In this document: in pieces, positions 10,723 through 22,044 of the stretch
Position numbering within the stretch: the first letter of the stretch is position 1
Layout: the number at the start of each line of letters is the position of its first letter
Assembly: GCF_016591715.1 (NCBI RefSeq)
Contig: NZ_AP024109.1
Span: forward strand, 310,001 to 374,000
Reading direction: 5' to 3'
Origin: Mesorhizobium sp. J8
GTDB taxonomy: Bacteria; Pseudomonadota; Alphaproteobacteria; Rhizobiales; Rhizobiaceae
Length of the DNA stretch: 64,000 bases
Program-made: the position numbers and the translations under genes
The notes under the pieces: model-generated
Databases searched by the model: none
The model's input: the letters and a program-made list of their open reading frames with translations, nothing else
What the model was told of the DNA's origin: nothing

Positions 10723-11493
10723 GTGAGGCTGAAAGGCAAATCGGCGCTGATCACCGGATCGGCGCGGGGTATCGGCAGGGCTTTCGCCGAAGCCTATGCG
10801 CGCGAAGGCGCGACGGTGGCGATTGCCGACATCGACCTCGACGCGGCGCAAGCGACGGCGAAGGCGATCGGTTCCGCGGCTTACGCGATCCGGCTCGACG
10901 TCACCGACCAGGCCTCGATCGAGGCGGCGGTGAAGGCGGTCGAGGCGAAGACCGGCGGGCTCGATGTGCTGATCAACAACGCGGCGATCTTCGACCTGGC
11001 GCCGATCGTCGAGATAACCAGGGCGAGCTACGACAAGCTGTTCGCGGTCAATGTCGCCGGCACGCTGTTCATGCTGCAGGCCGCCGCCCGCTCGATGATC
11101 GCGCGTGGCAAGGGCGGCAGGATCATCAATATGGCGAGCCAGGCAGGCCGTCGCGGCGAGCCGCTGGTCGCGGTCTATTGCGCCACCAAGGCCGCCGTCA
11201 TCTCCCTGACGCAGTCGGCCGGGCTCGACCTCATCAAGCACCGCATCAACGTCAACGGCATAGCGCCGGGCGTCGTGGACAGCGACATGTGGGACCAGGT
11301 CGACGCGCTGTTCGCCAAATATGAGAACCGTCCGAAGGGCGAGAAGAAGCGGCTGGTCGGCGAAGGCGTTCCCTATGGCCGCATGGGCAAGCCCGAGGAC
11401 CTTGCCGGCATGGCCGTGTTCCTCGCCAGCGACGAGGCCGAATACATTGTCGCCCAGACCTACAATGTCGATGGCGGCCAATGGATGAGCTGA
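10723..11493 (+). CDS. smoS: Sorbitol dehydrogenase, short-chain type
   Basis: This 256-residue SDR enzyme probably oxidises D-sorbitol to D-fructose with NAD. The cofactor motif TGSARGIG is near residue 11, NNAAI near 90, and the catalytic Ser and Tyr-Lys lie in NMASQAG and YCATKAA. Its length and place match the SmoS sorbitol dehydrogenase of alphaproteobacterial polyol operons, and galactitol is a possible further substrate. Translation appears to start at GTG (10723), 11 bases after smoK, with GGATGGAAAA upstream. Confidence 0.85.
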   Translation: MRLKGKSALITGSARGIGRAFAEAYAREGATVAIADIDLDAAQATAKAIGSAAYAIRLDVTDQASIEAAVKAVEAKTGGLDVLINNAAIFDLAPIVEITRASYDKLFAVNVAGTLFMLQAAARSMIARGKGGRIINMASQAGRRGEPLVAVYCATKAAVISLTQSAGLDLIKHRINVNGIAPGVVDSDMWDQVDALFAKYENRPKGEKKRLVGEGVPYGRMGKPEDLAGMAVFLASDEAEYIVAQTYNVDGGQWMS

Positions 11494-11504
11494 CGGGATG
11501 AGTT

Positions 11505-11622
11505 GAGGGGGAAGGCGCTTCTCTCTTTTCCTCCGGAGAAAGCGTCGCGGGGCAGGTGAGGGGCAGCATACTGGAACACCAGGTGTTGCCCCTCATCCTC
11601 GCTCCTCTGAAGGAGGCGTAAT
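11505..11622. repeat. Family B-like palindromic repeat between smoS and mtlK
   Basis: The spacer holds hairpin-forming sequence, including the arms GAGGGGCA and TGCCCCTC about 24 bases apart and a CTCTTTTCCTCCGGAGAAAG element. The GGTGAGGGGCAGC part resembles the copy near 3290. It is a degenerate member of the intergenic palindrome family and may lower transcription into mtlK. Confidence 0.55.
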
Positions 11623-11657
11623 CAGTCGGGCTGCAGATCGGCCAAAGGGTAAATGAG

Positions 11658-13136
11658 ATGACCGTGAAACTCTCTTCCTCGAACCTCGCCAGGCTCCCGG
11701 CCAAGGTCGTCGGTCCGAAATACGATCGCTCCACGCTGAAGGCCGGCATCGTCCATTTCGGCGTCGGCAATTTCCACCGCTCGCACCAGGCGGTCTACCT
11801 CGACGATCTGTTCGCTACGGGCGAGGGCCACGACTGGGCGCTGATCGGCGCCGGTGTGTTCGAAGGCGAGAAGATCGGCCGTTCCAAGCTGCAGGAACAG
11901 GACTGGCTGACCACCGTGGTCGAGCAGGACCAGGGCCATATGAGCGCCCGCGTCACCGGCGCCATGATCGATTTCCTGACGCCCGGCGATGCCGCCGCCA
12001 TCATCGAGCGGCTCGCCGATCCCGCGATCAAGATCGTCTCGCTGACCATCACCGAAGGCGGCTATTTCATCGATCCGGCTTCGGGCAAGTTCAACCCTGC
12101 CCATCCCGACATCGTCGCCGACGCACAGCAGGGGGCTACGCCGAAAACCGTCTTCGGCATCATTTTGGCCGGCCTGCTGCGCCGGCGCGCGGACGGCATC
12201 GTGCCATTCACCGTCATGTCCTGCGACAACATCCCCCATAACGGCCATGTGACCTCCGACGGCGTCATCGGCCTTGCCCGGCTGATCGACGAGGATCTCG
12301 CCAGATGGGTAGAGGACAAGGTCGCCTTCCCCAACGGCATGGTCGATCGCATCACCCCGGCCACGACCGATCGCGAGCGGAAGATCCTGGCCGACGATTT
12401 CGGGCTGGAGGACAATTGGCCGGTGTTCTGCGAGCCGTTCAAGCAGTGGGTGCTGGAGGACCATTTCACCGCCGGCCGCCCGGCCTTGGAAAAGGTCGGC
12501 GTAGAATTCGTCAAGGATGTCTCGCCCTACGAGCTGATGAAGATCCGCATTCTCAATGGTGGCCATGCAACGATAGCCTATCCGGCCGGCCTGATGGACA
12601 TCCATTTCGTGCATGAAGGCATGCAGGAGCCGCTGGTGCGCGCCTTCCTGTCGAAGCTCGAGCATGACGAGATCATCCCGACCGTGCCGCCGGTGCCGAA
12701 TACCGATCTCGAGGAGTACTACCAGCTCATCGAGCGCCGCTTCTCCAATCCGAAGATCGGCGACACCATCCGCCGGCTTTGCCTCGACGGCTCCAACCGC
12801 CAGCCGAAATTCATCATCCCGACGATCGCCGATCGGCTGAAGGCAGGCAAGGGCGTCGCCGGCCTCGCGCTGGAATCCGCGCTCTGGTGCCGCTATTGCT
12901 TCGGCACCACCGACAGCGGCGCCGTCATCGAGCCGAACGATCCGAACTGGGACCGCATGCAGGCCACAGCGAAGGCGGCCAAGGCCGATCCCAAGGCCTG
13001 GCTGGCGATGGAGGACATCTACGGCGATGTCGGCCGCTCTCCCGTCTTCGCCGAGGCGTTCGGCCATGCCTTGAAGGCGCTGTGGGCGGACGGCGCGCGC
13101 GAGACCCTGACGCGCTATCTTGCCGGCAAGCTCTGA
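11658..13136 (+). CDS. mtlK: Mannitol dehydrogenase family protein
   Basis: The 492-residue enzyme belongs to the polyol-specific long-chain dehydrogenases and should oxidise D-mannitol (or D-arabinitol) to the ketose with NAD. The nucleotide-binding start GVGNFHRSHQAVYLDDLF lies near residue 35. The catalytic Lys, Asn and His of the family are in LMKIRILNGGHATIAY near residue 298. Position and length match mtlK of rhizobial polyol operons. The HAD gene follows closely. Confidence 0.9.
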   Translation: MTVKLSSSNLARLPAKVVGPKYDRSTLKAGIVHFGVGNFHRSHQAVYLDDLFATGEGHDWALIGAGVFEGEKIGRSKLQEQDWLTTVVEQDQGHMSARVTGAMIDFLTPGDAAAIIERLADPAIKIVSLTITEGGYFIDPASGKFNPAHPDIVADAQQGATPKTVFGIILAGLLRRRADGIVPFTVMSCDNIPHNGHVTSDGVIGLARLIDEDLARWVEDKVAFPNGMVDRITPATTDRERKILADDFGLEDNWPVFCEPFKQWVLEDHFTAGRPALEKVGVEFVKDVSPYELMKIRILNGGHATIAYPAGLMDIHFVHEGMQEPLVRAFLSKLEHDEIIPTVPPVPNTDLEEYYQLIERRFSNPKIGDTIRRLCLDGSNRQPKFIIPTIADRLKAGKGVAGLALESALWCRYCFGTTDSGAVIEPNDPNWDRMQATAKAAKADPKAWLAMEDIYGDVGRSPVFAEAFGHALKALWADGARETLTRYLAGKL

Positions 13137-13158
13137 CGCCCACTGGAAGCAGATCGCG

Positions 13159-13842
13159 ATGCGGCCGGAACTGGTCATCTTCGACTGTGACGGCGTGCTG
13201 GTCGACAGCGAGGCGCTTTCGGTCTCCGCGCTGCTCGGCATGATCGAGCTCGCCGGCGGCACGGTCAGCGAGGACGCCGCCTACGAGCATTTCCTGGGCA
13301 AGAGCATGAAGAGCGTGCGCGAGATTCTCGGCCAAGAGTTCGGGCTCGACATCAGCGACCAGCACCTGACCGCCATGCGCGTCGACCTGATGCGCAAGTT
13401 CCGCGAGGAGTTGAAGCCGATCCCGGGCGTCAAGGAGGTGCTGCCGAAGCTCGGCCTGCCATGCTGCGTCGCCTCGTCCGGCACGCTGGAGCGCATTCGC
13501 TATGCGCTCGACGTCACCGGCCTGCTGCCGCTGCTGGAGCCGCATCTGTTCAGCGCCACCATGGTCAAACGCGGCAAGCCGGCGCCCGATCTCTTCCTCC
13601 ATGCCGCCGCCTCGATGCGCGCGCATCCGGGCAACTGCCTGGTGATCGAGGACAGCCCCGCCGGCGTCGCCGCTGCCCGCGCGGCCGGCATGCGCGTCCT
13701 GGCCTTCACCGGCGGCTCGCATGCGTCCAACCCGGCGCTGAAGGCGCGGCTTGCGTCGACCGAGCCTGACTTTATATTCGCTGACATGCTGCAATTGCCC
13801 GATCTGATTGCAGGCCTGGGAGCGAGAGAAAAAGCATCTTGA
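13159..13842 (+). CDS. HAD-superfamily phosphatase in the polyol operon
   Basis: This 227-residue hydrolase begins MRPELVIFDCDGVLVDSE, with the nucleophile in DCDG, and shows motif II as VASSGT and the acidic motif as VIEDSPAGVAAARAAG. It probably removes phosphate from a sugar or polyol phosphate, possibly limiting build-up of phosphorylated intermediates. An earlier ATG at 13120 would overlap mtlK by 17 bases and add an atypical N-terminus. The stop overlaps the kinase start as TTGA, which couples the two. Confidence 0.85.
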   Translation: MRPELVIFDCDGVLVDSEALSVSALLGMIELAGGTVSEDAAYEHFLGKSMKSVREILGQEFGLDISDQHLTAMRVDLMRKFREELKPIPGVKEVLPKLGLPCCVASSGTLERIRYALDVTGLLPLLEPHLFSATMVKRGKPAPDLFLHAAASMRAHPGNCLVIEDSPAGVAAARAAGMRVLAFTGGSHASNPALKARLASTEPDFIFADMLQLPDLIAGLGAREKAS

Positions 13843-15417
13843 CGAAGAGTTTCGTTTGCGCGGTCGATGTCGGCACCGGGAGCGCTCGCGCGGGCATTCT
13901 CGACGCGCGCGGCAACCTGCTCGGCCGCGCCGATCATCCGATCGCCATGCACCAGCCCAAGCCCGATCATGCCGAGCACGATTCCGAAGACATCTGGTCG
14001 GCGGTCTGCAAATCCGTACGGTCCGCGCTCGAGAAATCCGGGGTCGCCGCAGGCGATGTCGCCGGCATCTCTTTCGACGCGACCTGCTCGCTGGTCGTCC
14101 GTGACAGGCGAGGCGGCCAGATCAGCGTCTCGGTCACCGGCGAGAAGCGCTGGGACACGCTTGTCTGGCTCGATCACCGCGCCATCGTCGAGGCCGACGA
14201 ATGCACGACCAGCGGCCACGCCGTGCTCGACTATATCGGCGGCGTGATGTCGCCGGAGATGGAAACGCCGAAGCTGATGTGGCTGAAGCGCGGCCTGCCG
14301 AAGACATGGAATGAAGCCGGCTATCTATTCGACCTCGCCGATTTCCTGACCTGGAAGGCGTCGGGCTCGCTCGCCCGCTCGCAATGCACGCTGACGGCCA
14401 AATGGACCTATCTCGCCCATGAGGAGAAAAGCTGGCGCCGCGATTTCTTCGAGCTTGTCGGGCTCGGCGATCTGTTCGAGCACGGCAATCTTCCGGAAAA
14501 GGCGAGCCCGGTCGGCGCCGATATCGGCCCGCTGACGGCGAAGGCCGCCTCTGAGCTCGGCCTGACCGAGAAATGCCGGGTCGGCGCCGGTGTCATTGAT
14601 GCCTATGCCGGCGCGCTGGGCGTCCTGGGCGGCTTTGCCGGCGACGAGAAGAACATCAGCCGCCATCTGGCGCTGATCGCCGGCACATCGTCTTGCGTGA
14701 TGGCGATGTCGCCCGACCCGCAGCCCTTTGCCGGCGTCTGGGGTCCGTATTACGGCACGGCATTGCCGACGCTTTGGCTGTCGGAAGGCGGCCAGTCGGC
14801 CACCGGCGCGCTGCTCGACCACATCATCCGCTGGCACGGCGCCGGCGGCGAGCCGGACGCGGCCATGCATATGAAGATCGCCAGGCGCGTCGCCGAGCTG
14901 CGCGCCGAGGATGGCGATGCGCTGGCGGCCAGGCTGCACGTGCTGCCTGATTTCCACGGCAATCGCTCGCCGCTCGCCGACCCGCATGCGGTCGGCGTCA
15001 TCAGCGGCCTGACGCTCGATTCCTCCTTCGACAGCCTGTGCAAGCTCTACTGGCGCACCGCCGTCGGCATCGCGCTCGGCGTGCGCCATGTGCTCGAGGC
15101 GCTGAACGAGAACGGCTACCTGATCGACACGCTGCATGTCACAGGCGGCCACACCAAGAACCCGCTTTTGATGGAGCTCTACGCCGACGCCACCGGTTGC
15201 ACGGTGGTCGAGCCGCTGGCCGACGAGGCGGTGCTGCTCGGCACCGGCATGGTGGCGGCGACCGCCGCCGGGCTCTATCCCGACCTCAACGCGGCTTGTG
15301 TCGCCATGCAGCAGGGCGGCAAGACGCGCGCGCCCAGCAAGGAAGCCGGCGCGCGCTTCGATCGCGACTACCGCATCTTCCTCGAAATGCACCGTCAGCG
15401 GCAGGTGCTCGACGCGA

Positions 15418-15425
<8 letters not shown>
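13839..15425 (+). CDS. FGGY-family pentulose kinase, D-ribulokinase-like
   Basis: The 528-residue kinase has the FGGY N-terminal phosphate motif DVGTGSARAGI near residue 10 and the second ATPase half with VTGGHTKNPLLMELYADATG near residue 433. It most resembles the ribulokinase/D-ribulose kinase branch and would phosphorylate a pentulose made by polyol oxidation. Translation seems to start at TTG (13839), overlapping the HAD stop by four bases. Its end overlaps the convergent ATPase gene by eight bases. Xylulokinase activity cannot be excluded. Confidence 0.82.
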
Positions 15426-16509
<1,084 letters not shown>

Positions 16510-16512
16510 GCC

Positions 16513-17559
16513 TTACCCCTTCTCGCCGGTCAGCAGGATCTGCAGCTTGACGTCCTGCGGCTGGCCTTGCGCCGCGCGCTCGAACGCCTGGATGCTTTCG
16601 GAAAAGTCATAAGTGCCGGTGATCAGCGGCTTGAGGTCGACCTTGCCGGAGGCGATCAGCTGCAAGGCGCGATCGAAGATGTTGGCATAGCGGAACACCG
16701 TCTCGATGCGCACTTCCTTGGAGATCGCCGCCGGCACGTTGAGCTCAACCGTTTCCACCGGCAGCCCGACCAGCACCACCGCGCCGCCCGGCCGCACGAT
16801 GTCGAACAGATTGTCGAAGGCCTTCGGGCTGCCGCTCGCCTCGAACACGATATCGGCGCCCCAATTGTCGGTCGCGGCCCGCACGGCATCGACCAGCGAC
16901 TGCTCGCCGATATTGACGGGCACAATGCCGGGATACCGGGCGGCGATCTCCAGCTTGGGCGCGGAGAAGTCCGAGATCAGCACTTTTGCGCAGCCGCCCG
17001 CCAGCGCGGCCAAGGCGATCATGATGCCGATCGGCCCGCAGCCGACCACGACGGCGACGTCGCCCGGCACGATACGGGCGCGCGCCGCCGCCTGCATGCC
17101 GATGGCGAAGGGCTCGACCATCGCGCCCTCGGCGAAGGAGACATTGTCCGGCAGCTTGTAGGTGAAGGCCGCCGGATGAACGGCATAAGGCGCCAGCACC
17201 CCATGCACAGGCGGCGTTGCCCAGAAGCGGACATCCGGATCGACATTGTAGATGCCGAGCTTGGTCGCGCGCGACGCAAGGTTCGGCACGCCCGGCTCCA
17301 TGCAGACGCGGTCGCCCACCTTCAGGCTGGTGACGTTGGCGCCGACCTCGACGATCGTTCCCGAGGCCTCATGGCCGAGCACCATCGGCTGGCGCACGAT
17401 GTAGCTGCCGATGGCGCCATGCGTGTAGTAATGCACGTCGCTGCCGCAGACGCCGACCGTGTGGATGGCGATCCGAAGATCGTCCGGTCCGACGTCTTGC
17501 GGCAGCGCGATCTCGCGCAGCGACAGTTCGCCTTTTTTCTCAAGCACCAGTGCCCGCAT
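16513..17559 (-). CDS. Zinc-type NAD-dependent polyol dehydrogenase, xylitol dehydrogenase-like
   Basis: The 348-residue medium-chain dehydrogenase resembles xylitol and sorbitol dehydrogenases that turn xylitol into D-xylulose. Catalytic zinc ligands are Cys38, His63 and Glu64, with a later Glu in VEPFAIG. The NAD fold starts at VVGCGPIG. The loop that in many relatives carries four structural-zinc cysteines (about residues 90-105) has none, as in some animal sorbitol dehydrogenases. It sits between the permease and ATPase genes of an importer, so uptake and first oxidation are co-expressed. Confidence 0.85.
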   Translation of the reverse strand: MRALVLEKKGELSLREIALPQDVGPDDLRIAIHTVGVCGSDVHYYTHGAIGSYIVRQPMVLGHEASGTIVEVGANVTSLKVGDRVCMEPGVPNLASRATKLGIYNVDPDVRFWATPPVHGVLAPYAVHPAAFTYKLPDNVSFAEGAMVEPFAIGMQAAARARIVPGDVAVVVGCGPIGIMIALAALAGGCAKVLISDFSAPKLEIAARYPGIVPVNIGEQSLVDAVRAATDNWGADIVFEASGSPKAFDNLFDIVRPGGAVVLVGLPVETVELNVPAAISKEVRIETVFRYANIFDRALQLIASGKVDLKPLITGTYDFSESIQAFERAAQGQPQDVKLQILLTGEKG

Positions 17560-17573
17560 CGGGTATCCTCACT

Positions 17574-18401
17574 TCAACTTTTCTTTGGCCGGAAAACGGA
17601 ATTCAGGAAGCCGCTCAAAACGCCGAGGAACAAAAGCGGCGGCAGCGAAAGGAGCACGACCGAGGCGTTGAGGATGCCCCACGGCACGTTCATGCCTTGC
17701 TGCGACAGCTCGGACGCCACGATCGGCAGCGTCTTGGCGTTGGAGCTCGACAGCATCAGCGCGATCAGGAACTCGTTCCAGACCAAGACGAAGCTGAAGG
17801 CGATGGCGCCGATCAGCGAGCGCGCCGCGACGGGAAGCGCGATCCGCCAGAAGACCGCATAAGCGCCGTAGCCGTCGACGAAGGCCGCCTCCTCGATCTC
17901 CTTCGGCACGCCCTGGAAGGCCGGGATGGCGAGCCACATGATGACGGAGATGGTGAGCAGCGAGTAGGTGACGATCAGCGCCGGCAAAGTGTCGTAGAGC
18001 CCGAGCTGCAGCCAGATCACCATCAGCGGGATCGCCACCGCCACGGGCGGCAGGAAGCGCAGCGACAACACGAAGAACTGGATGTCGCCGGCGAAGCGAT
18101 TGGGATAGCGCGCCACCGCATAGGCCGCCGGCAGGCCGAGCACGATGCCGATCAGCACCGCCACGCCGCAGGCGACCGCGGAGTTGTAGAGGCCGGTCAG
18201 CACGCTGTCGCGGCCGAGGATGTAGCTGACGTTGGCGAGCGTCGGCGTGAAGATCACCTTCGGCACGCGGGTGATGATGTCGACATTGTTCTTCAACGCG
18301 TTGAGCGCCGTCCACACCAGCGGGAACACGGCCAGGAATCCGGCCAGCGCCAGGATGGCCCTGGCGACCAGGCGGCCCGGTCTCATCCGATATTGCTTCA
18401 T
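17574..18401 (-). CDS. Sugar ABC transporter permease (second, family 2)
   Basis: The 275-residue permease begins MKQYRMRPGRLVARAIL and has about six membrane segments and the docking loop EEAAFVDGYGAYAVFWRIALP near residue 185. The start overlaps the stop of the preceding permease as ATGA. Longer upstream reading in this frame runs antisense-like through the other permease gene and is not real. It forms the channel with the product of the next gene upstream. Confidence 0.88.
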   Translation of the reverse strand: MKQYRMRPGRLVARAILALAGFLAVFPLVWTALNALKNNVDIITRVPKVIFTPTLANVSYILGRDSVLTGLYNSAVACGVAVLIGIVLGLPAAYAVARYPNRFAGDIQFFVLSLRFLPPVAVAIPLMVIWLQLGLYDTLPALIVTYSLLTISVIMWLAIPAFQGVPKEIEEAAFVDGYGAYAVFWRIALPVAARSLIGAIAFSFVLVWNEFLIALMLSSSNAKTLPIVASELSQQGMNVPWGILNASVVLLSLPPLLFLGVLSGFLNSVFRPKKS

Positions 18402-19264
18402 GCCTGCACCCGCTTCCAAAGCATGGTGAAGGTGATGACGGTCGCGATCATCATCAGCACGGCCATCGCCGAAGCGTAGGAGACCTTGCCGGACTCGATG
18501 AAGCCTTGCGAGAAGGCATACATGTCGAGCGTCTCGGTCGCGACGCCGGGCCCGCCGCGCGTCATCACATAGATCAGGTCGAAGGAGCGCAGCGACTCGA
18601 TCATCTTGACGAACATCAGGCTGATCAGCGGCGCCTTCAGCATCGGCAGGGTCACATAGGCATGGATCTGCCAGCGCCTGGCGTGGTCGAGCCTGGCCGC
18701 CTCGATCGGCTGCGGCGGCAGGGTTTCGAGCAGCTTCAGCACGATGACGGCGAAGAACAGGCCCCATTGCCAGACATCGACCGAAGCGACTGCGAAGAGC
18801 GCGGTGCCCGGCTTGGATAGCGGATCGAAGATCAACCCGCCGGTGATCAGCCGGTAGGGATAGGTGGCGATGCCGTAGAGCGGGTGATAGGCGAATTTCC
18901 AGACGAAGGCGGCGGAGACGCGCGGCAAAAGCACCGGGATGATGAACAGCAGGCAGTAGAAATTGCGCAGGCGCGGGCCGGCGACCTCGAACATCAGCAC
19001 GCCAAGCCCGATAGCCACCACCATGGTCGCGATGACGGTGACGATCTCCCACTTCACCGAAACCCAGACGGCGTTGAGGAAGCGGCGGTCGGCAAAGAGA
19101 TCGACGAAGTTCGAGAACCACACCCAGGAATAGCCGGGCGCGCTCAACTCCCGGTTCTGCAGCGCGATCACGACGGCGTAGAGCGTCGGCACCATCGACA
19201 GCACCAGGAGGATGGCAAGGGTGGGAACCAGGAATGTGACCGGCAGGGAAGAGCGTCGGCGCAT
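18398..19264 (-). CDS. Sugar ABC transporter permease (first, family 1)
   Basis: This 288-residue inner-membrane protein has six or so membrane helices, the first being VTFLVPTLAILLVLSMVPTL. The docking loop is seen in IEAARLDHARRWQIHAYVTLP. It pairs with the following permease, and its stop codon overlaps the next start. The binding-protein gene lies about 100 bases upstream, across a strong stem-loop. Confidence 0.88.
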   Translation of the reverse strand: MRRRSSLPVTFLVPTLAILLVLSMVPTLYAVVIALQNRELSAPGYSWVWFSNFVDLFADRRFLNAVWVSVKWEIVTVIATMVVAIGLGVLMFEVAGPRLRNFYCLLFIIPVLLPRVSAAFVWKFAYHPLYGIATYPYRLITGGLIFDPLSKPGTALFAVASVDVWQWGLFFAVIVLKLLETLPPQPIEAARLDHARRWQIHAYVTLPMLKAPLISLMFVKMIESLRSFDLIYVMTRGGPGVATETLDMYAFSQGFIESGKVSYASAMAVLMMIATVITFTMLWKRVQA

Positions 19265-19308
19265 TGCCTCTCCTCGGATTTATCGCGGTGCCTTGGATCG
19301 AGGGTGAA

Positions 19309-19362
19309 CCCGCGGCGCGGATCCCGGCATTCGTTCGAATGCCGTGGACCGTGCGCCGCGGG
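19309..19362 (-). promoter_or_regulatory. Intercistronic stem-loop between binding-protein and permease genes
   Basis: The outer arms CCCGCGGCGC (19309-19318) and GCGCCGCGGG (19353-19362) match perfectly and enclose an inner hairpin of CGGCATTCG and CGAATGCCG. It lies directly after the binding-protein stop. It is likely to raise the level of binding protein over permease by protecting the mRNA end or by partial termination. Confidence 0.75.
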
Positions 19363-19370
19363 CGGGAGGA

Positions 19371-20645
19371 TTACTTCTTCTTCACCAACTCGTTGGCATA
19401 CGCCTCGAGCTCGTTGAGGCCGCCCTTGATGTCGGTGCGCGTGCCGGTGACCAGCTCTTCGAGGATGATGCCCCAGCGGTCGCCGAGATCCGGCCAGCGC
19501 GGATCCTGCCAGAAGTTCACCGCCGTCACCTTGCCGGTTTCGGCCAGCGCCTGGCCGAGATCGGCGCCGTAGATGTCGGCGAATTCCTTGCTGGAGAGGA
19601 TGCTGGTGCGGTTCAGCTCGCCGAACTGATGCGCGTCGAGCCGGCGCTTCTCGTTCTCCTTCGACGTCGCCCAGGCGATGAACAGGCCGGCGCATTTCTT
19701 CGCGGCGTCATCCGCATTGGCCTTGGTGCCGATGGCAAGCCCATGGCCGTAGCCGCCGCCCGGCAGCGGCGAGGGCGGCGGCAAGAAGCCGACCTTACCG
19801 ACCACCTGCGAGGTCTTCGGGTCCACCGCCATGCCCGACAATGGCGTCGATTCGACGAGGATGGCGACCTGGCCGGAAAGGAAGGCGCCGGTCGATTCAT
19901 CCCAGCTGCCGGTCTGCGTGCCGGGCGCCGAGTCCTTGAATAGCTTGAGATAGGTCTCGGTCGCCTTGACCGCGGCGTCCGAATTGAAGGCCGGCTTGTC
20001 GCCGTCGAACCACTTGCCGCCATAGGCTTTGAAGAACGGCATCCAGCGCCAGACATTGGCGCCCGAGCCGCGGGCGCCGCGCAGCGCGATGCCGTACATG
20101 CCCTTGTCGGCATTGGTCAGCTTCGGCACGTCGGCGATCAGCTCGTCCAGCGTCTTCGGCGGCTGGATGCCGGCGGCCTCAAGCACGTCCTTGCGATAGA
20201 CCATCAGATCGCCGCCGCCGGTCAGCGGCGCGAACCACACCTTGCCGTCATAGGTGGCAACCTTCTGGCGACCGGGATCGAAATCGGCATAGTCATAGTC
20301 AGCTGGGTAGTAATCGGTAAGCGGTGCGATCCAGCCAGACGAGGCGAACAGCGCCACATTGGCCTCGTCGACATAGTAGACGTTGTAGTTGCCGACGGTG
20401 GAGGCGTCGGCGCGCGACTTGGCGCGGCGGTCGTTCTCATTGAGGTAATCGATCTGGAACGAGGCGCCGGAGAGTTTTTTGAACTCGTCCTTGGAGTCCT
20501 CCAGAAGCGTCAGGCCGTCGCGTGGCTGCGCCAGCACCTTGACCGGTGCCGAGCAGACCGGCGCCTGGGCAAGTGCCGCGGTTGATACGGAAGCGGTAAG
20601 CACGAACGCTGCGCCGAGGCTGGCAGCGAGCCGATTTGAATTCAT
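19371..20645 (-). CDS. Sugar ABC transporter substrate-binding protein
   Basis: The 424-residue binding protein starts MNSNRLAASLGAAF and has a signal peptide ending near residue 26 (ALAQA). The mature part is of the family 1 sugar-binding type, with a WMPFFKAYGGKWFDG segment. The start at 20645 has a GGAGGAG site; the frame is open 28 codons further upstream but without a site. The neighbouring xylitol-dehydrogenase-like gene suggests a sugar alcohol as ligand. It is the first gene of the operon downstream of the AraC regulator. Confidence 0.87.
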   Translation of the reverse strand: MNSNRLAASLGAAFVLTASVSTAALAQAPVCSAPVKVLAQPRDGLTLLEDSKDEFKKLSGASFQIDYLNENDRRAKSRADASTVGNYNVYYVDEANVALFASSGWIAPLTDYYPADYDYADFDPGRQKVATYDGKVWFAPLTGGGDLMVYRKDVLEAAGIQPPKTLDELIADVPKLTNADKGMYGIALRGARGSGANVWRWMPFFKAYGGKWFDGDKPAFNSDAAVKATETYLKLFKDSAPGTQTGSWDESTGAFLSGQVAILVESTPLSGMAVDPKTSQVVGKVGFLPPPSPLPGGGYGHGLAIGTKANADDAAKKCAGLFIAWATSKENEKRRLDAHQFGELNRTSILSSKEFADIYGADLGQALAETGKVTAVNFWQDPRWPDLGDRWGIILEELVTGTRTDIKGGLNELEAYANELVKKK

Positions 20646-20886
20646 TGGTTTTTCTCCTCCAGGAACACTCGCGGAAGCGGCAAATCCGCAGGCCAAGCGA
20701 CCCTCACCGTCGCCCGGGTGACTTGCCACCCATCGCCAAAATGAGCAGTTGGAGGAGGCGAGGCTAGAAGCCTCGTTGCAGCAGACCTGTACTTTTATGC
20801 ATTGTGCGCCGCAAAATATGGAGAAGGCAGAGTCCGCTCGTCACACGAGTATCAGTACCATTGAAGCGGCCGTTATCGCGGCTGCC

Positions 20887-21804
20887 TTACGCCCGTAACG
20901 TCAGCCGTTGCCGCGACAGCTTGCGGTAGGAGGACGGCGTCATCTTGTGCTTGCGCAGGAAGGCCCGGTTGAAGTTGGAGATGTTCATGTAGCCGACCTG
21001 GAAGCAGATGTCGGTGATCGGGATCTCGGTGTCGGCGAGCAGCTTGCAGGCCTGCCAGAGCCTGAGCTTGGTGAGGTGGTCGCTGAAGGAGTTGCCGGTG
21101 TTCTTCTGGAAGAACCGGGAAAAACTGCTTTCGCTCATGCCGGCCAACTGAGCCACCTCCGGCAGCTTCAGGTCCTCGGCGAAATGCTGGAACAGATAGG
21201 TGAGCGATCGCTGGATGATATCCAGCGACTCGGCGTCGAGCAGCGGCGAGAAGTCAGGCGACGACAAAAGCTGGTATTCGTCGGTGGTGGCCAGAAGCTC
21301 GAGCAGCTCGAGGAACATGCGGAACCGCGCCAGCCCGTGAACCTCGCCCATCCGCTCCATCAGCTCGGCGCCGTCGAGCGCCGTCCGGCCATGGAAGACC
21401 ATGCCGCGCAGCGAGCGCTCCAGGAACGGCTCAAGCTCGCGCAGCTCCGGCAGCAGTCCGGAAGAGCCGCGCAGCCGCTCGGGATCGAATTGCAGCACGA
21501 TATCGCGGCCCTCGATCAGCTCGCCGGGCTGCACCGCCGTCACCCAGTCGTGCGGCAGCCCGCCGCCGACGATGGTCAGATAGCCTGGCCCGAACTCGCC
21601 GATATGATCGCCGACCAGCACCACGCCGGACGATTTCCTGAGCAGATGGATTTCGTATTCCGGATGGAAATTCCAGACATTGCGCTCCCACGGATAATCG
21701 TCCAGCCGCCACAGGAAGCTCTCGCTCGCCTCGGTCACGATGTGCTCGAAGGCGGGCGCCGTGCGAGGGATCGCGGCCGTGTTCTTTCTGCGCCTGAACG
21801 GCAT
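20887..21804 (-). CDS. AraC-family transcriptional regulator
   Basis: The 305-residue protein has an N-terminal cupin-like effector domain (about 30-170, with HPEYEIHLL and GPGYLTIVGGGLPHDW) and two C-terminal helix-turn-helix units (about 205-300, with LAGMSESSFSRFFQKNTG and DICFQVGYMNISNFNRAF). It is read in the same direction as, and just upstream of, the sugar-alcohol import operon and probably activates it. The start at 21804 follows GGGAGG; an upstream ATG at 21909 lacks a site. Confidence 0.9.
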   Translation of the reverse strand: MPFRRRKNTAAIPRTAPAFEHIVTEASESFLWRLDDYPWERNVWNFHPEYEIHLLRKSSGVVLVGDHIGEFGPGYLTIVGGGLPHDWVTAVQPGELIEGRDIVLQFDPERLRGSSGLLPELRELEPFLERSLRGMVFHGRTALDGAELMERMGEVHGLARFRMFLELLELLATTDEYQLLSSPDFSPLLDAESLDIIQRSLTYLFQHFAEDLKLPEVAQLAGMSESSFSRFFQKNTGNSFSDHLTKLRLWQACKLLADTEIPITDICFQVGYMNISNFNRAFLRKHKMTPSSYRKLSRQRLTLRA

Positions 21805-22044
21805 CCATTCCTCCCGGCATGGGGCGCCTGCTGCATGCTGGGCATCCGTAGCAGCCCAAGGCCGGCAAATGAAAGAGGCGTCGCGGAATCCGGGCTCCGC
21901 CTGGATCAATCGCTAGCCGGGCCTCCTCCCTTGCCAACATGTCGCTTTTCGTCCACAAGGCGACGCAAATGGCGCCATTTTGCGCCGTTGCTGTACGGCT
22001 TCCGGCTTTTTTGCCGACGCGCCGTGTTCTGAAAGAGCGGAACA

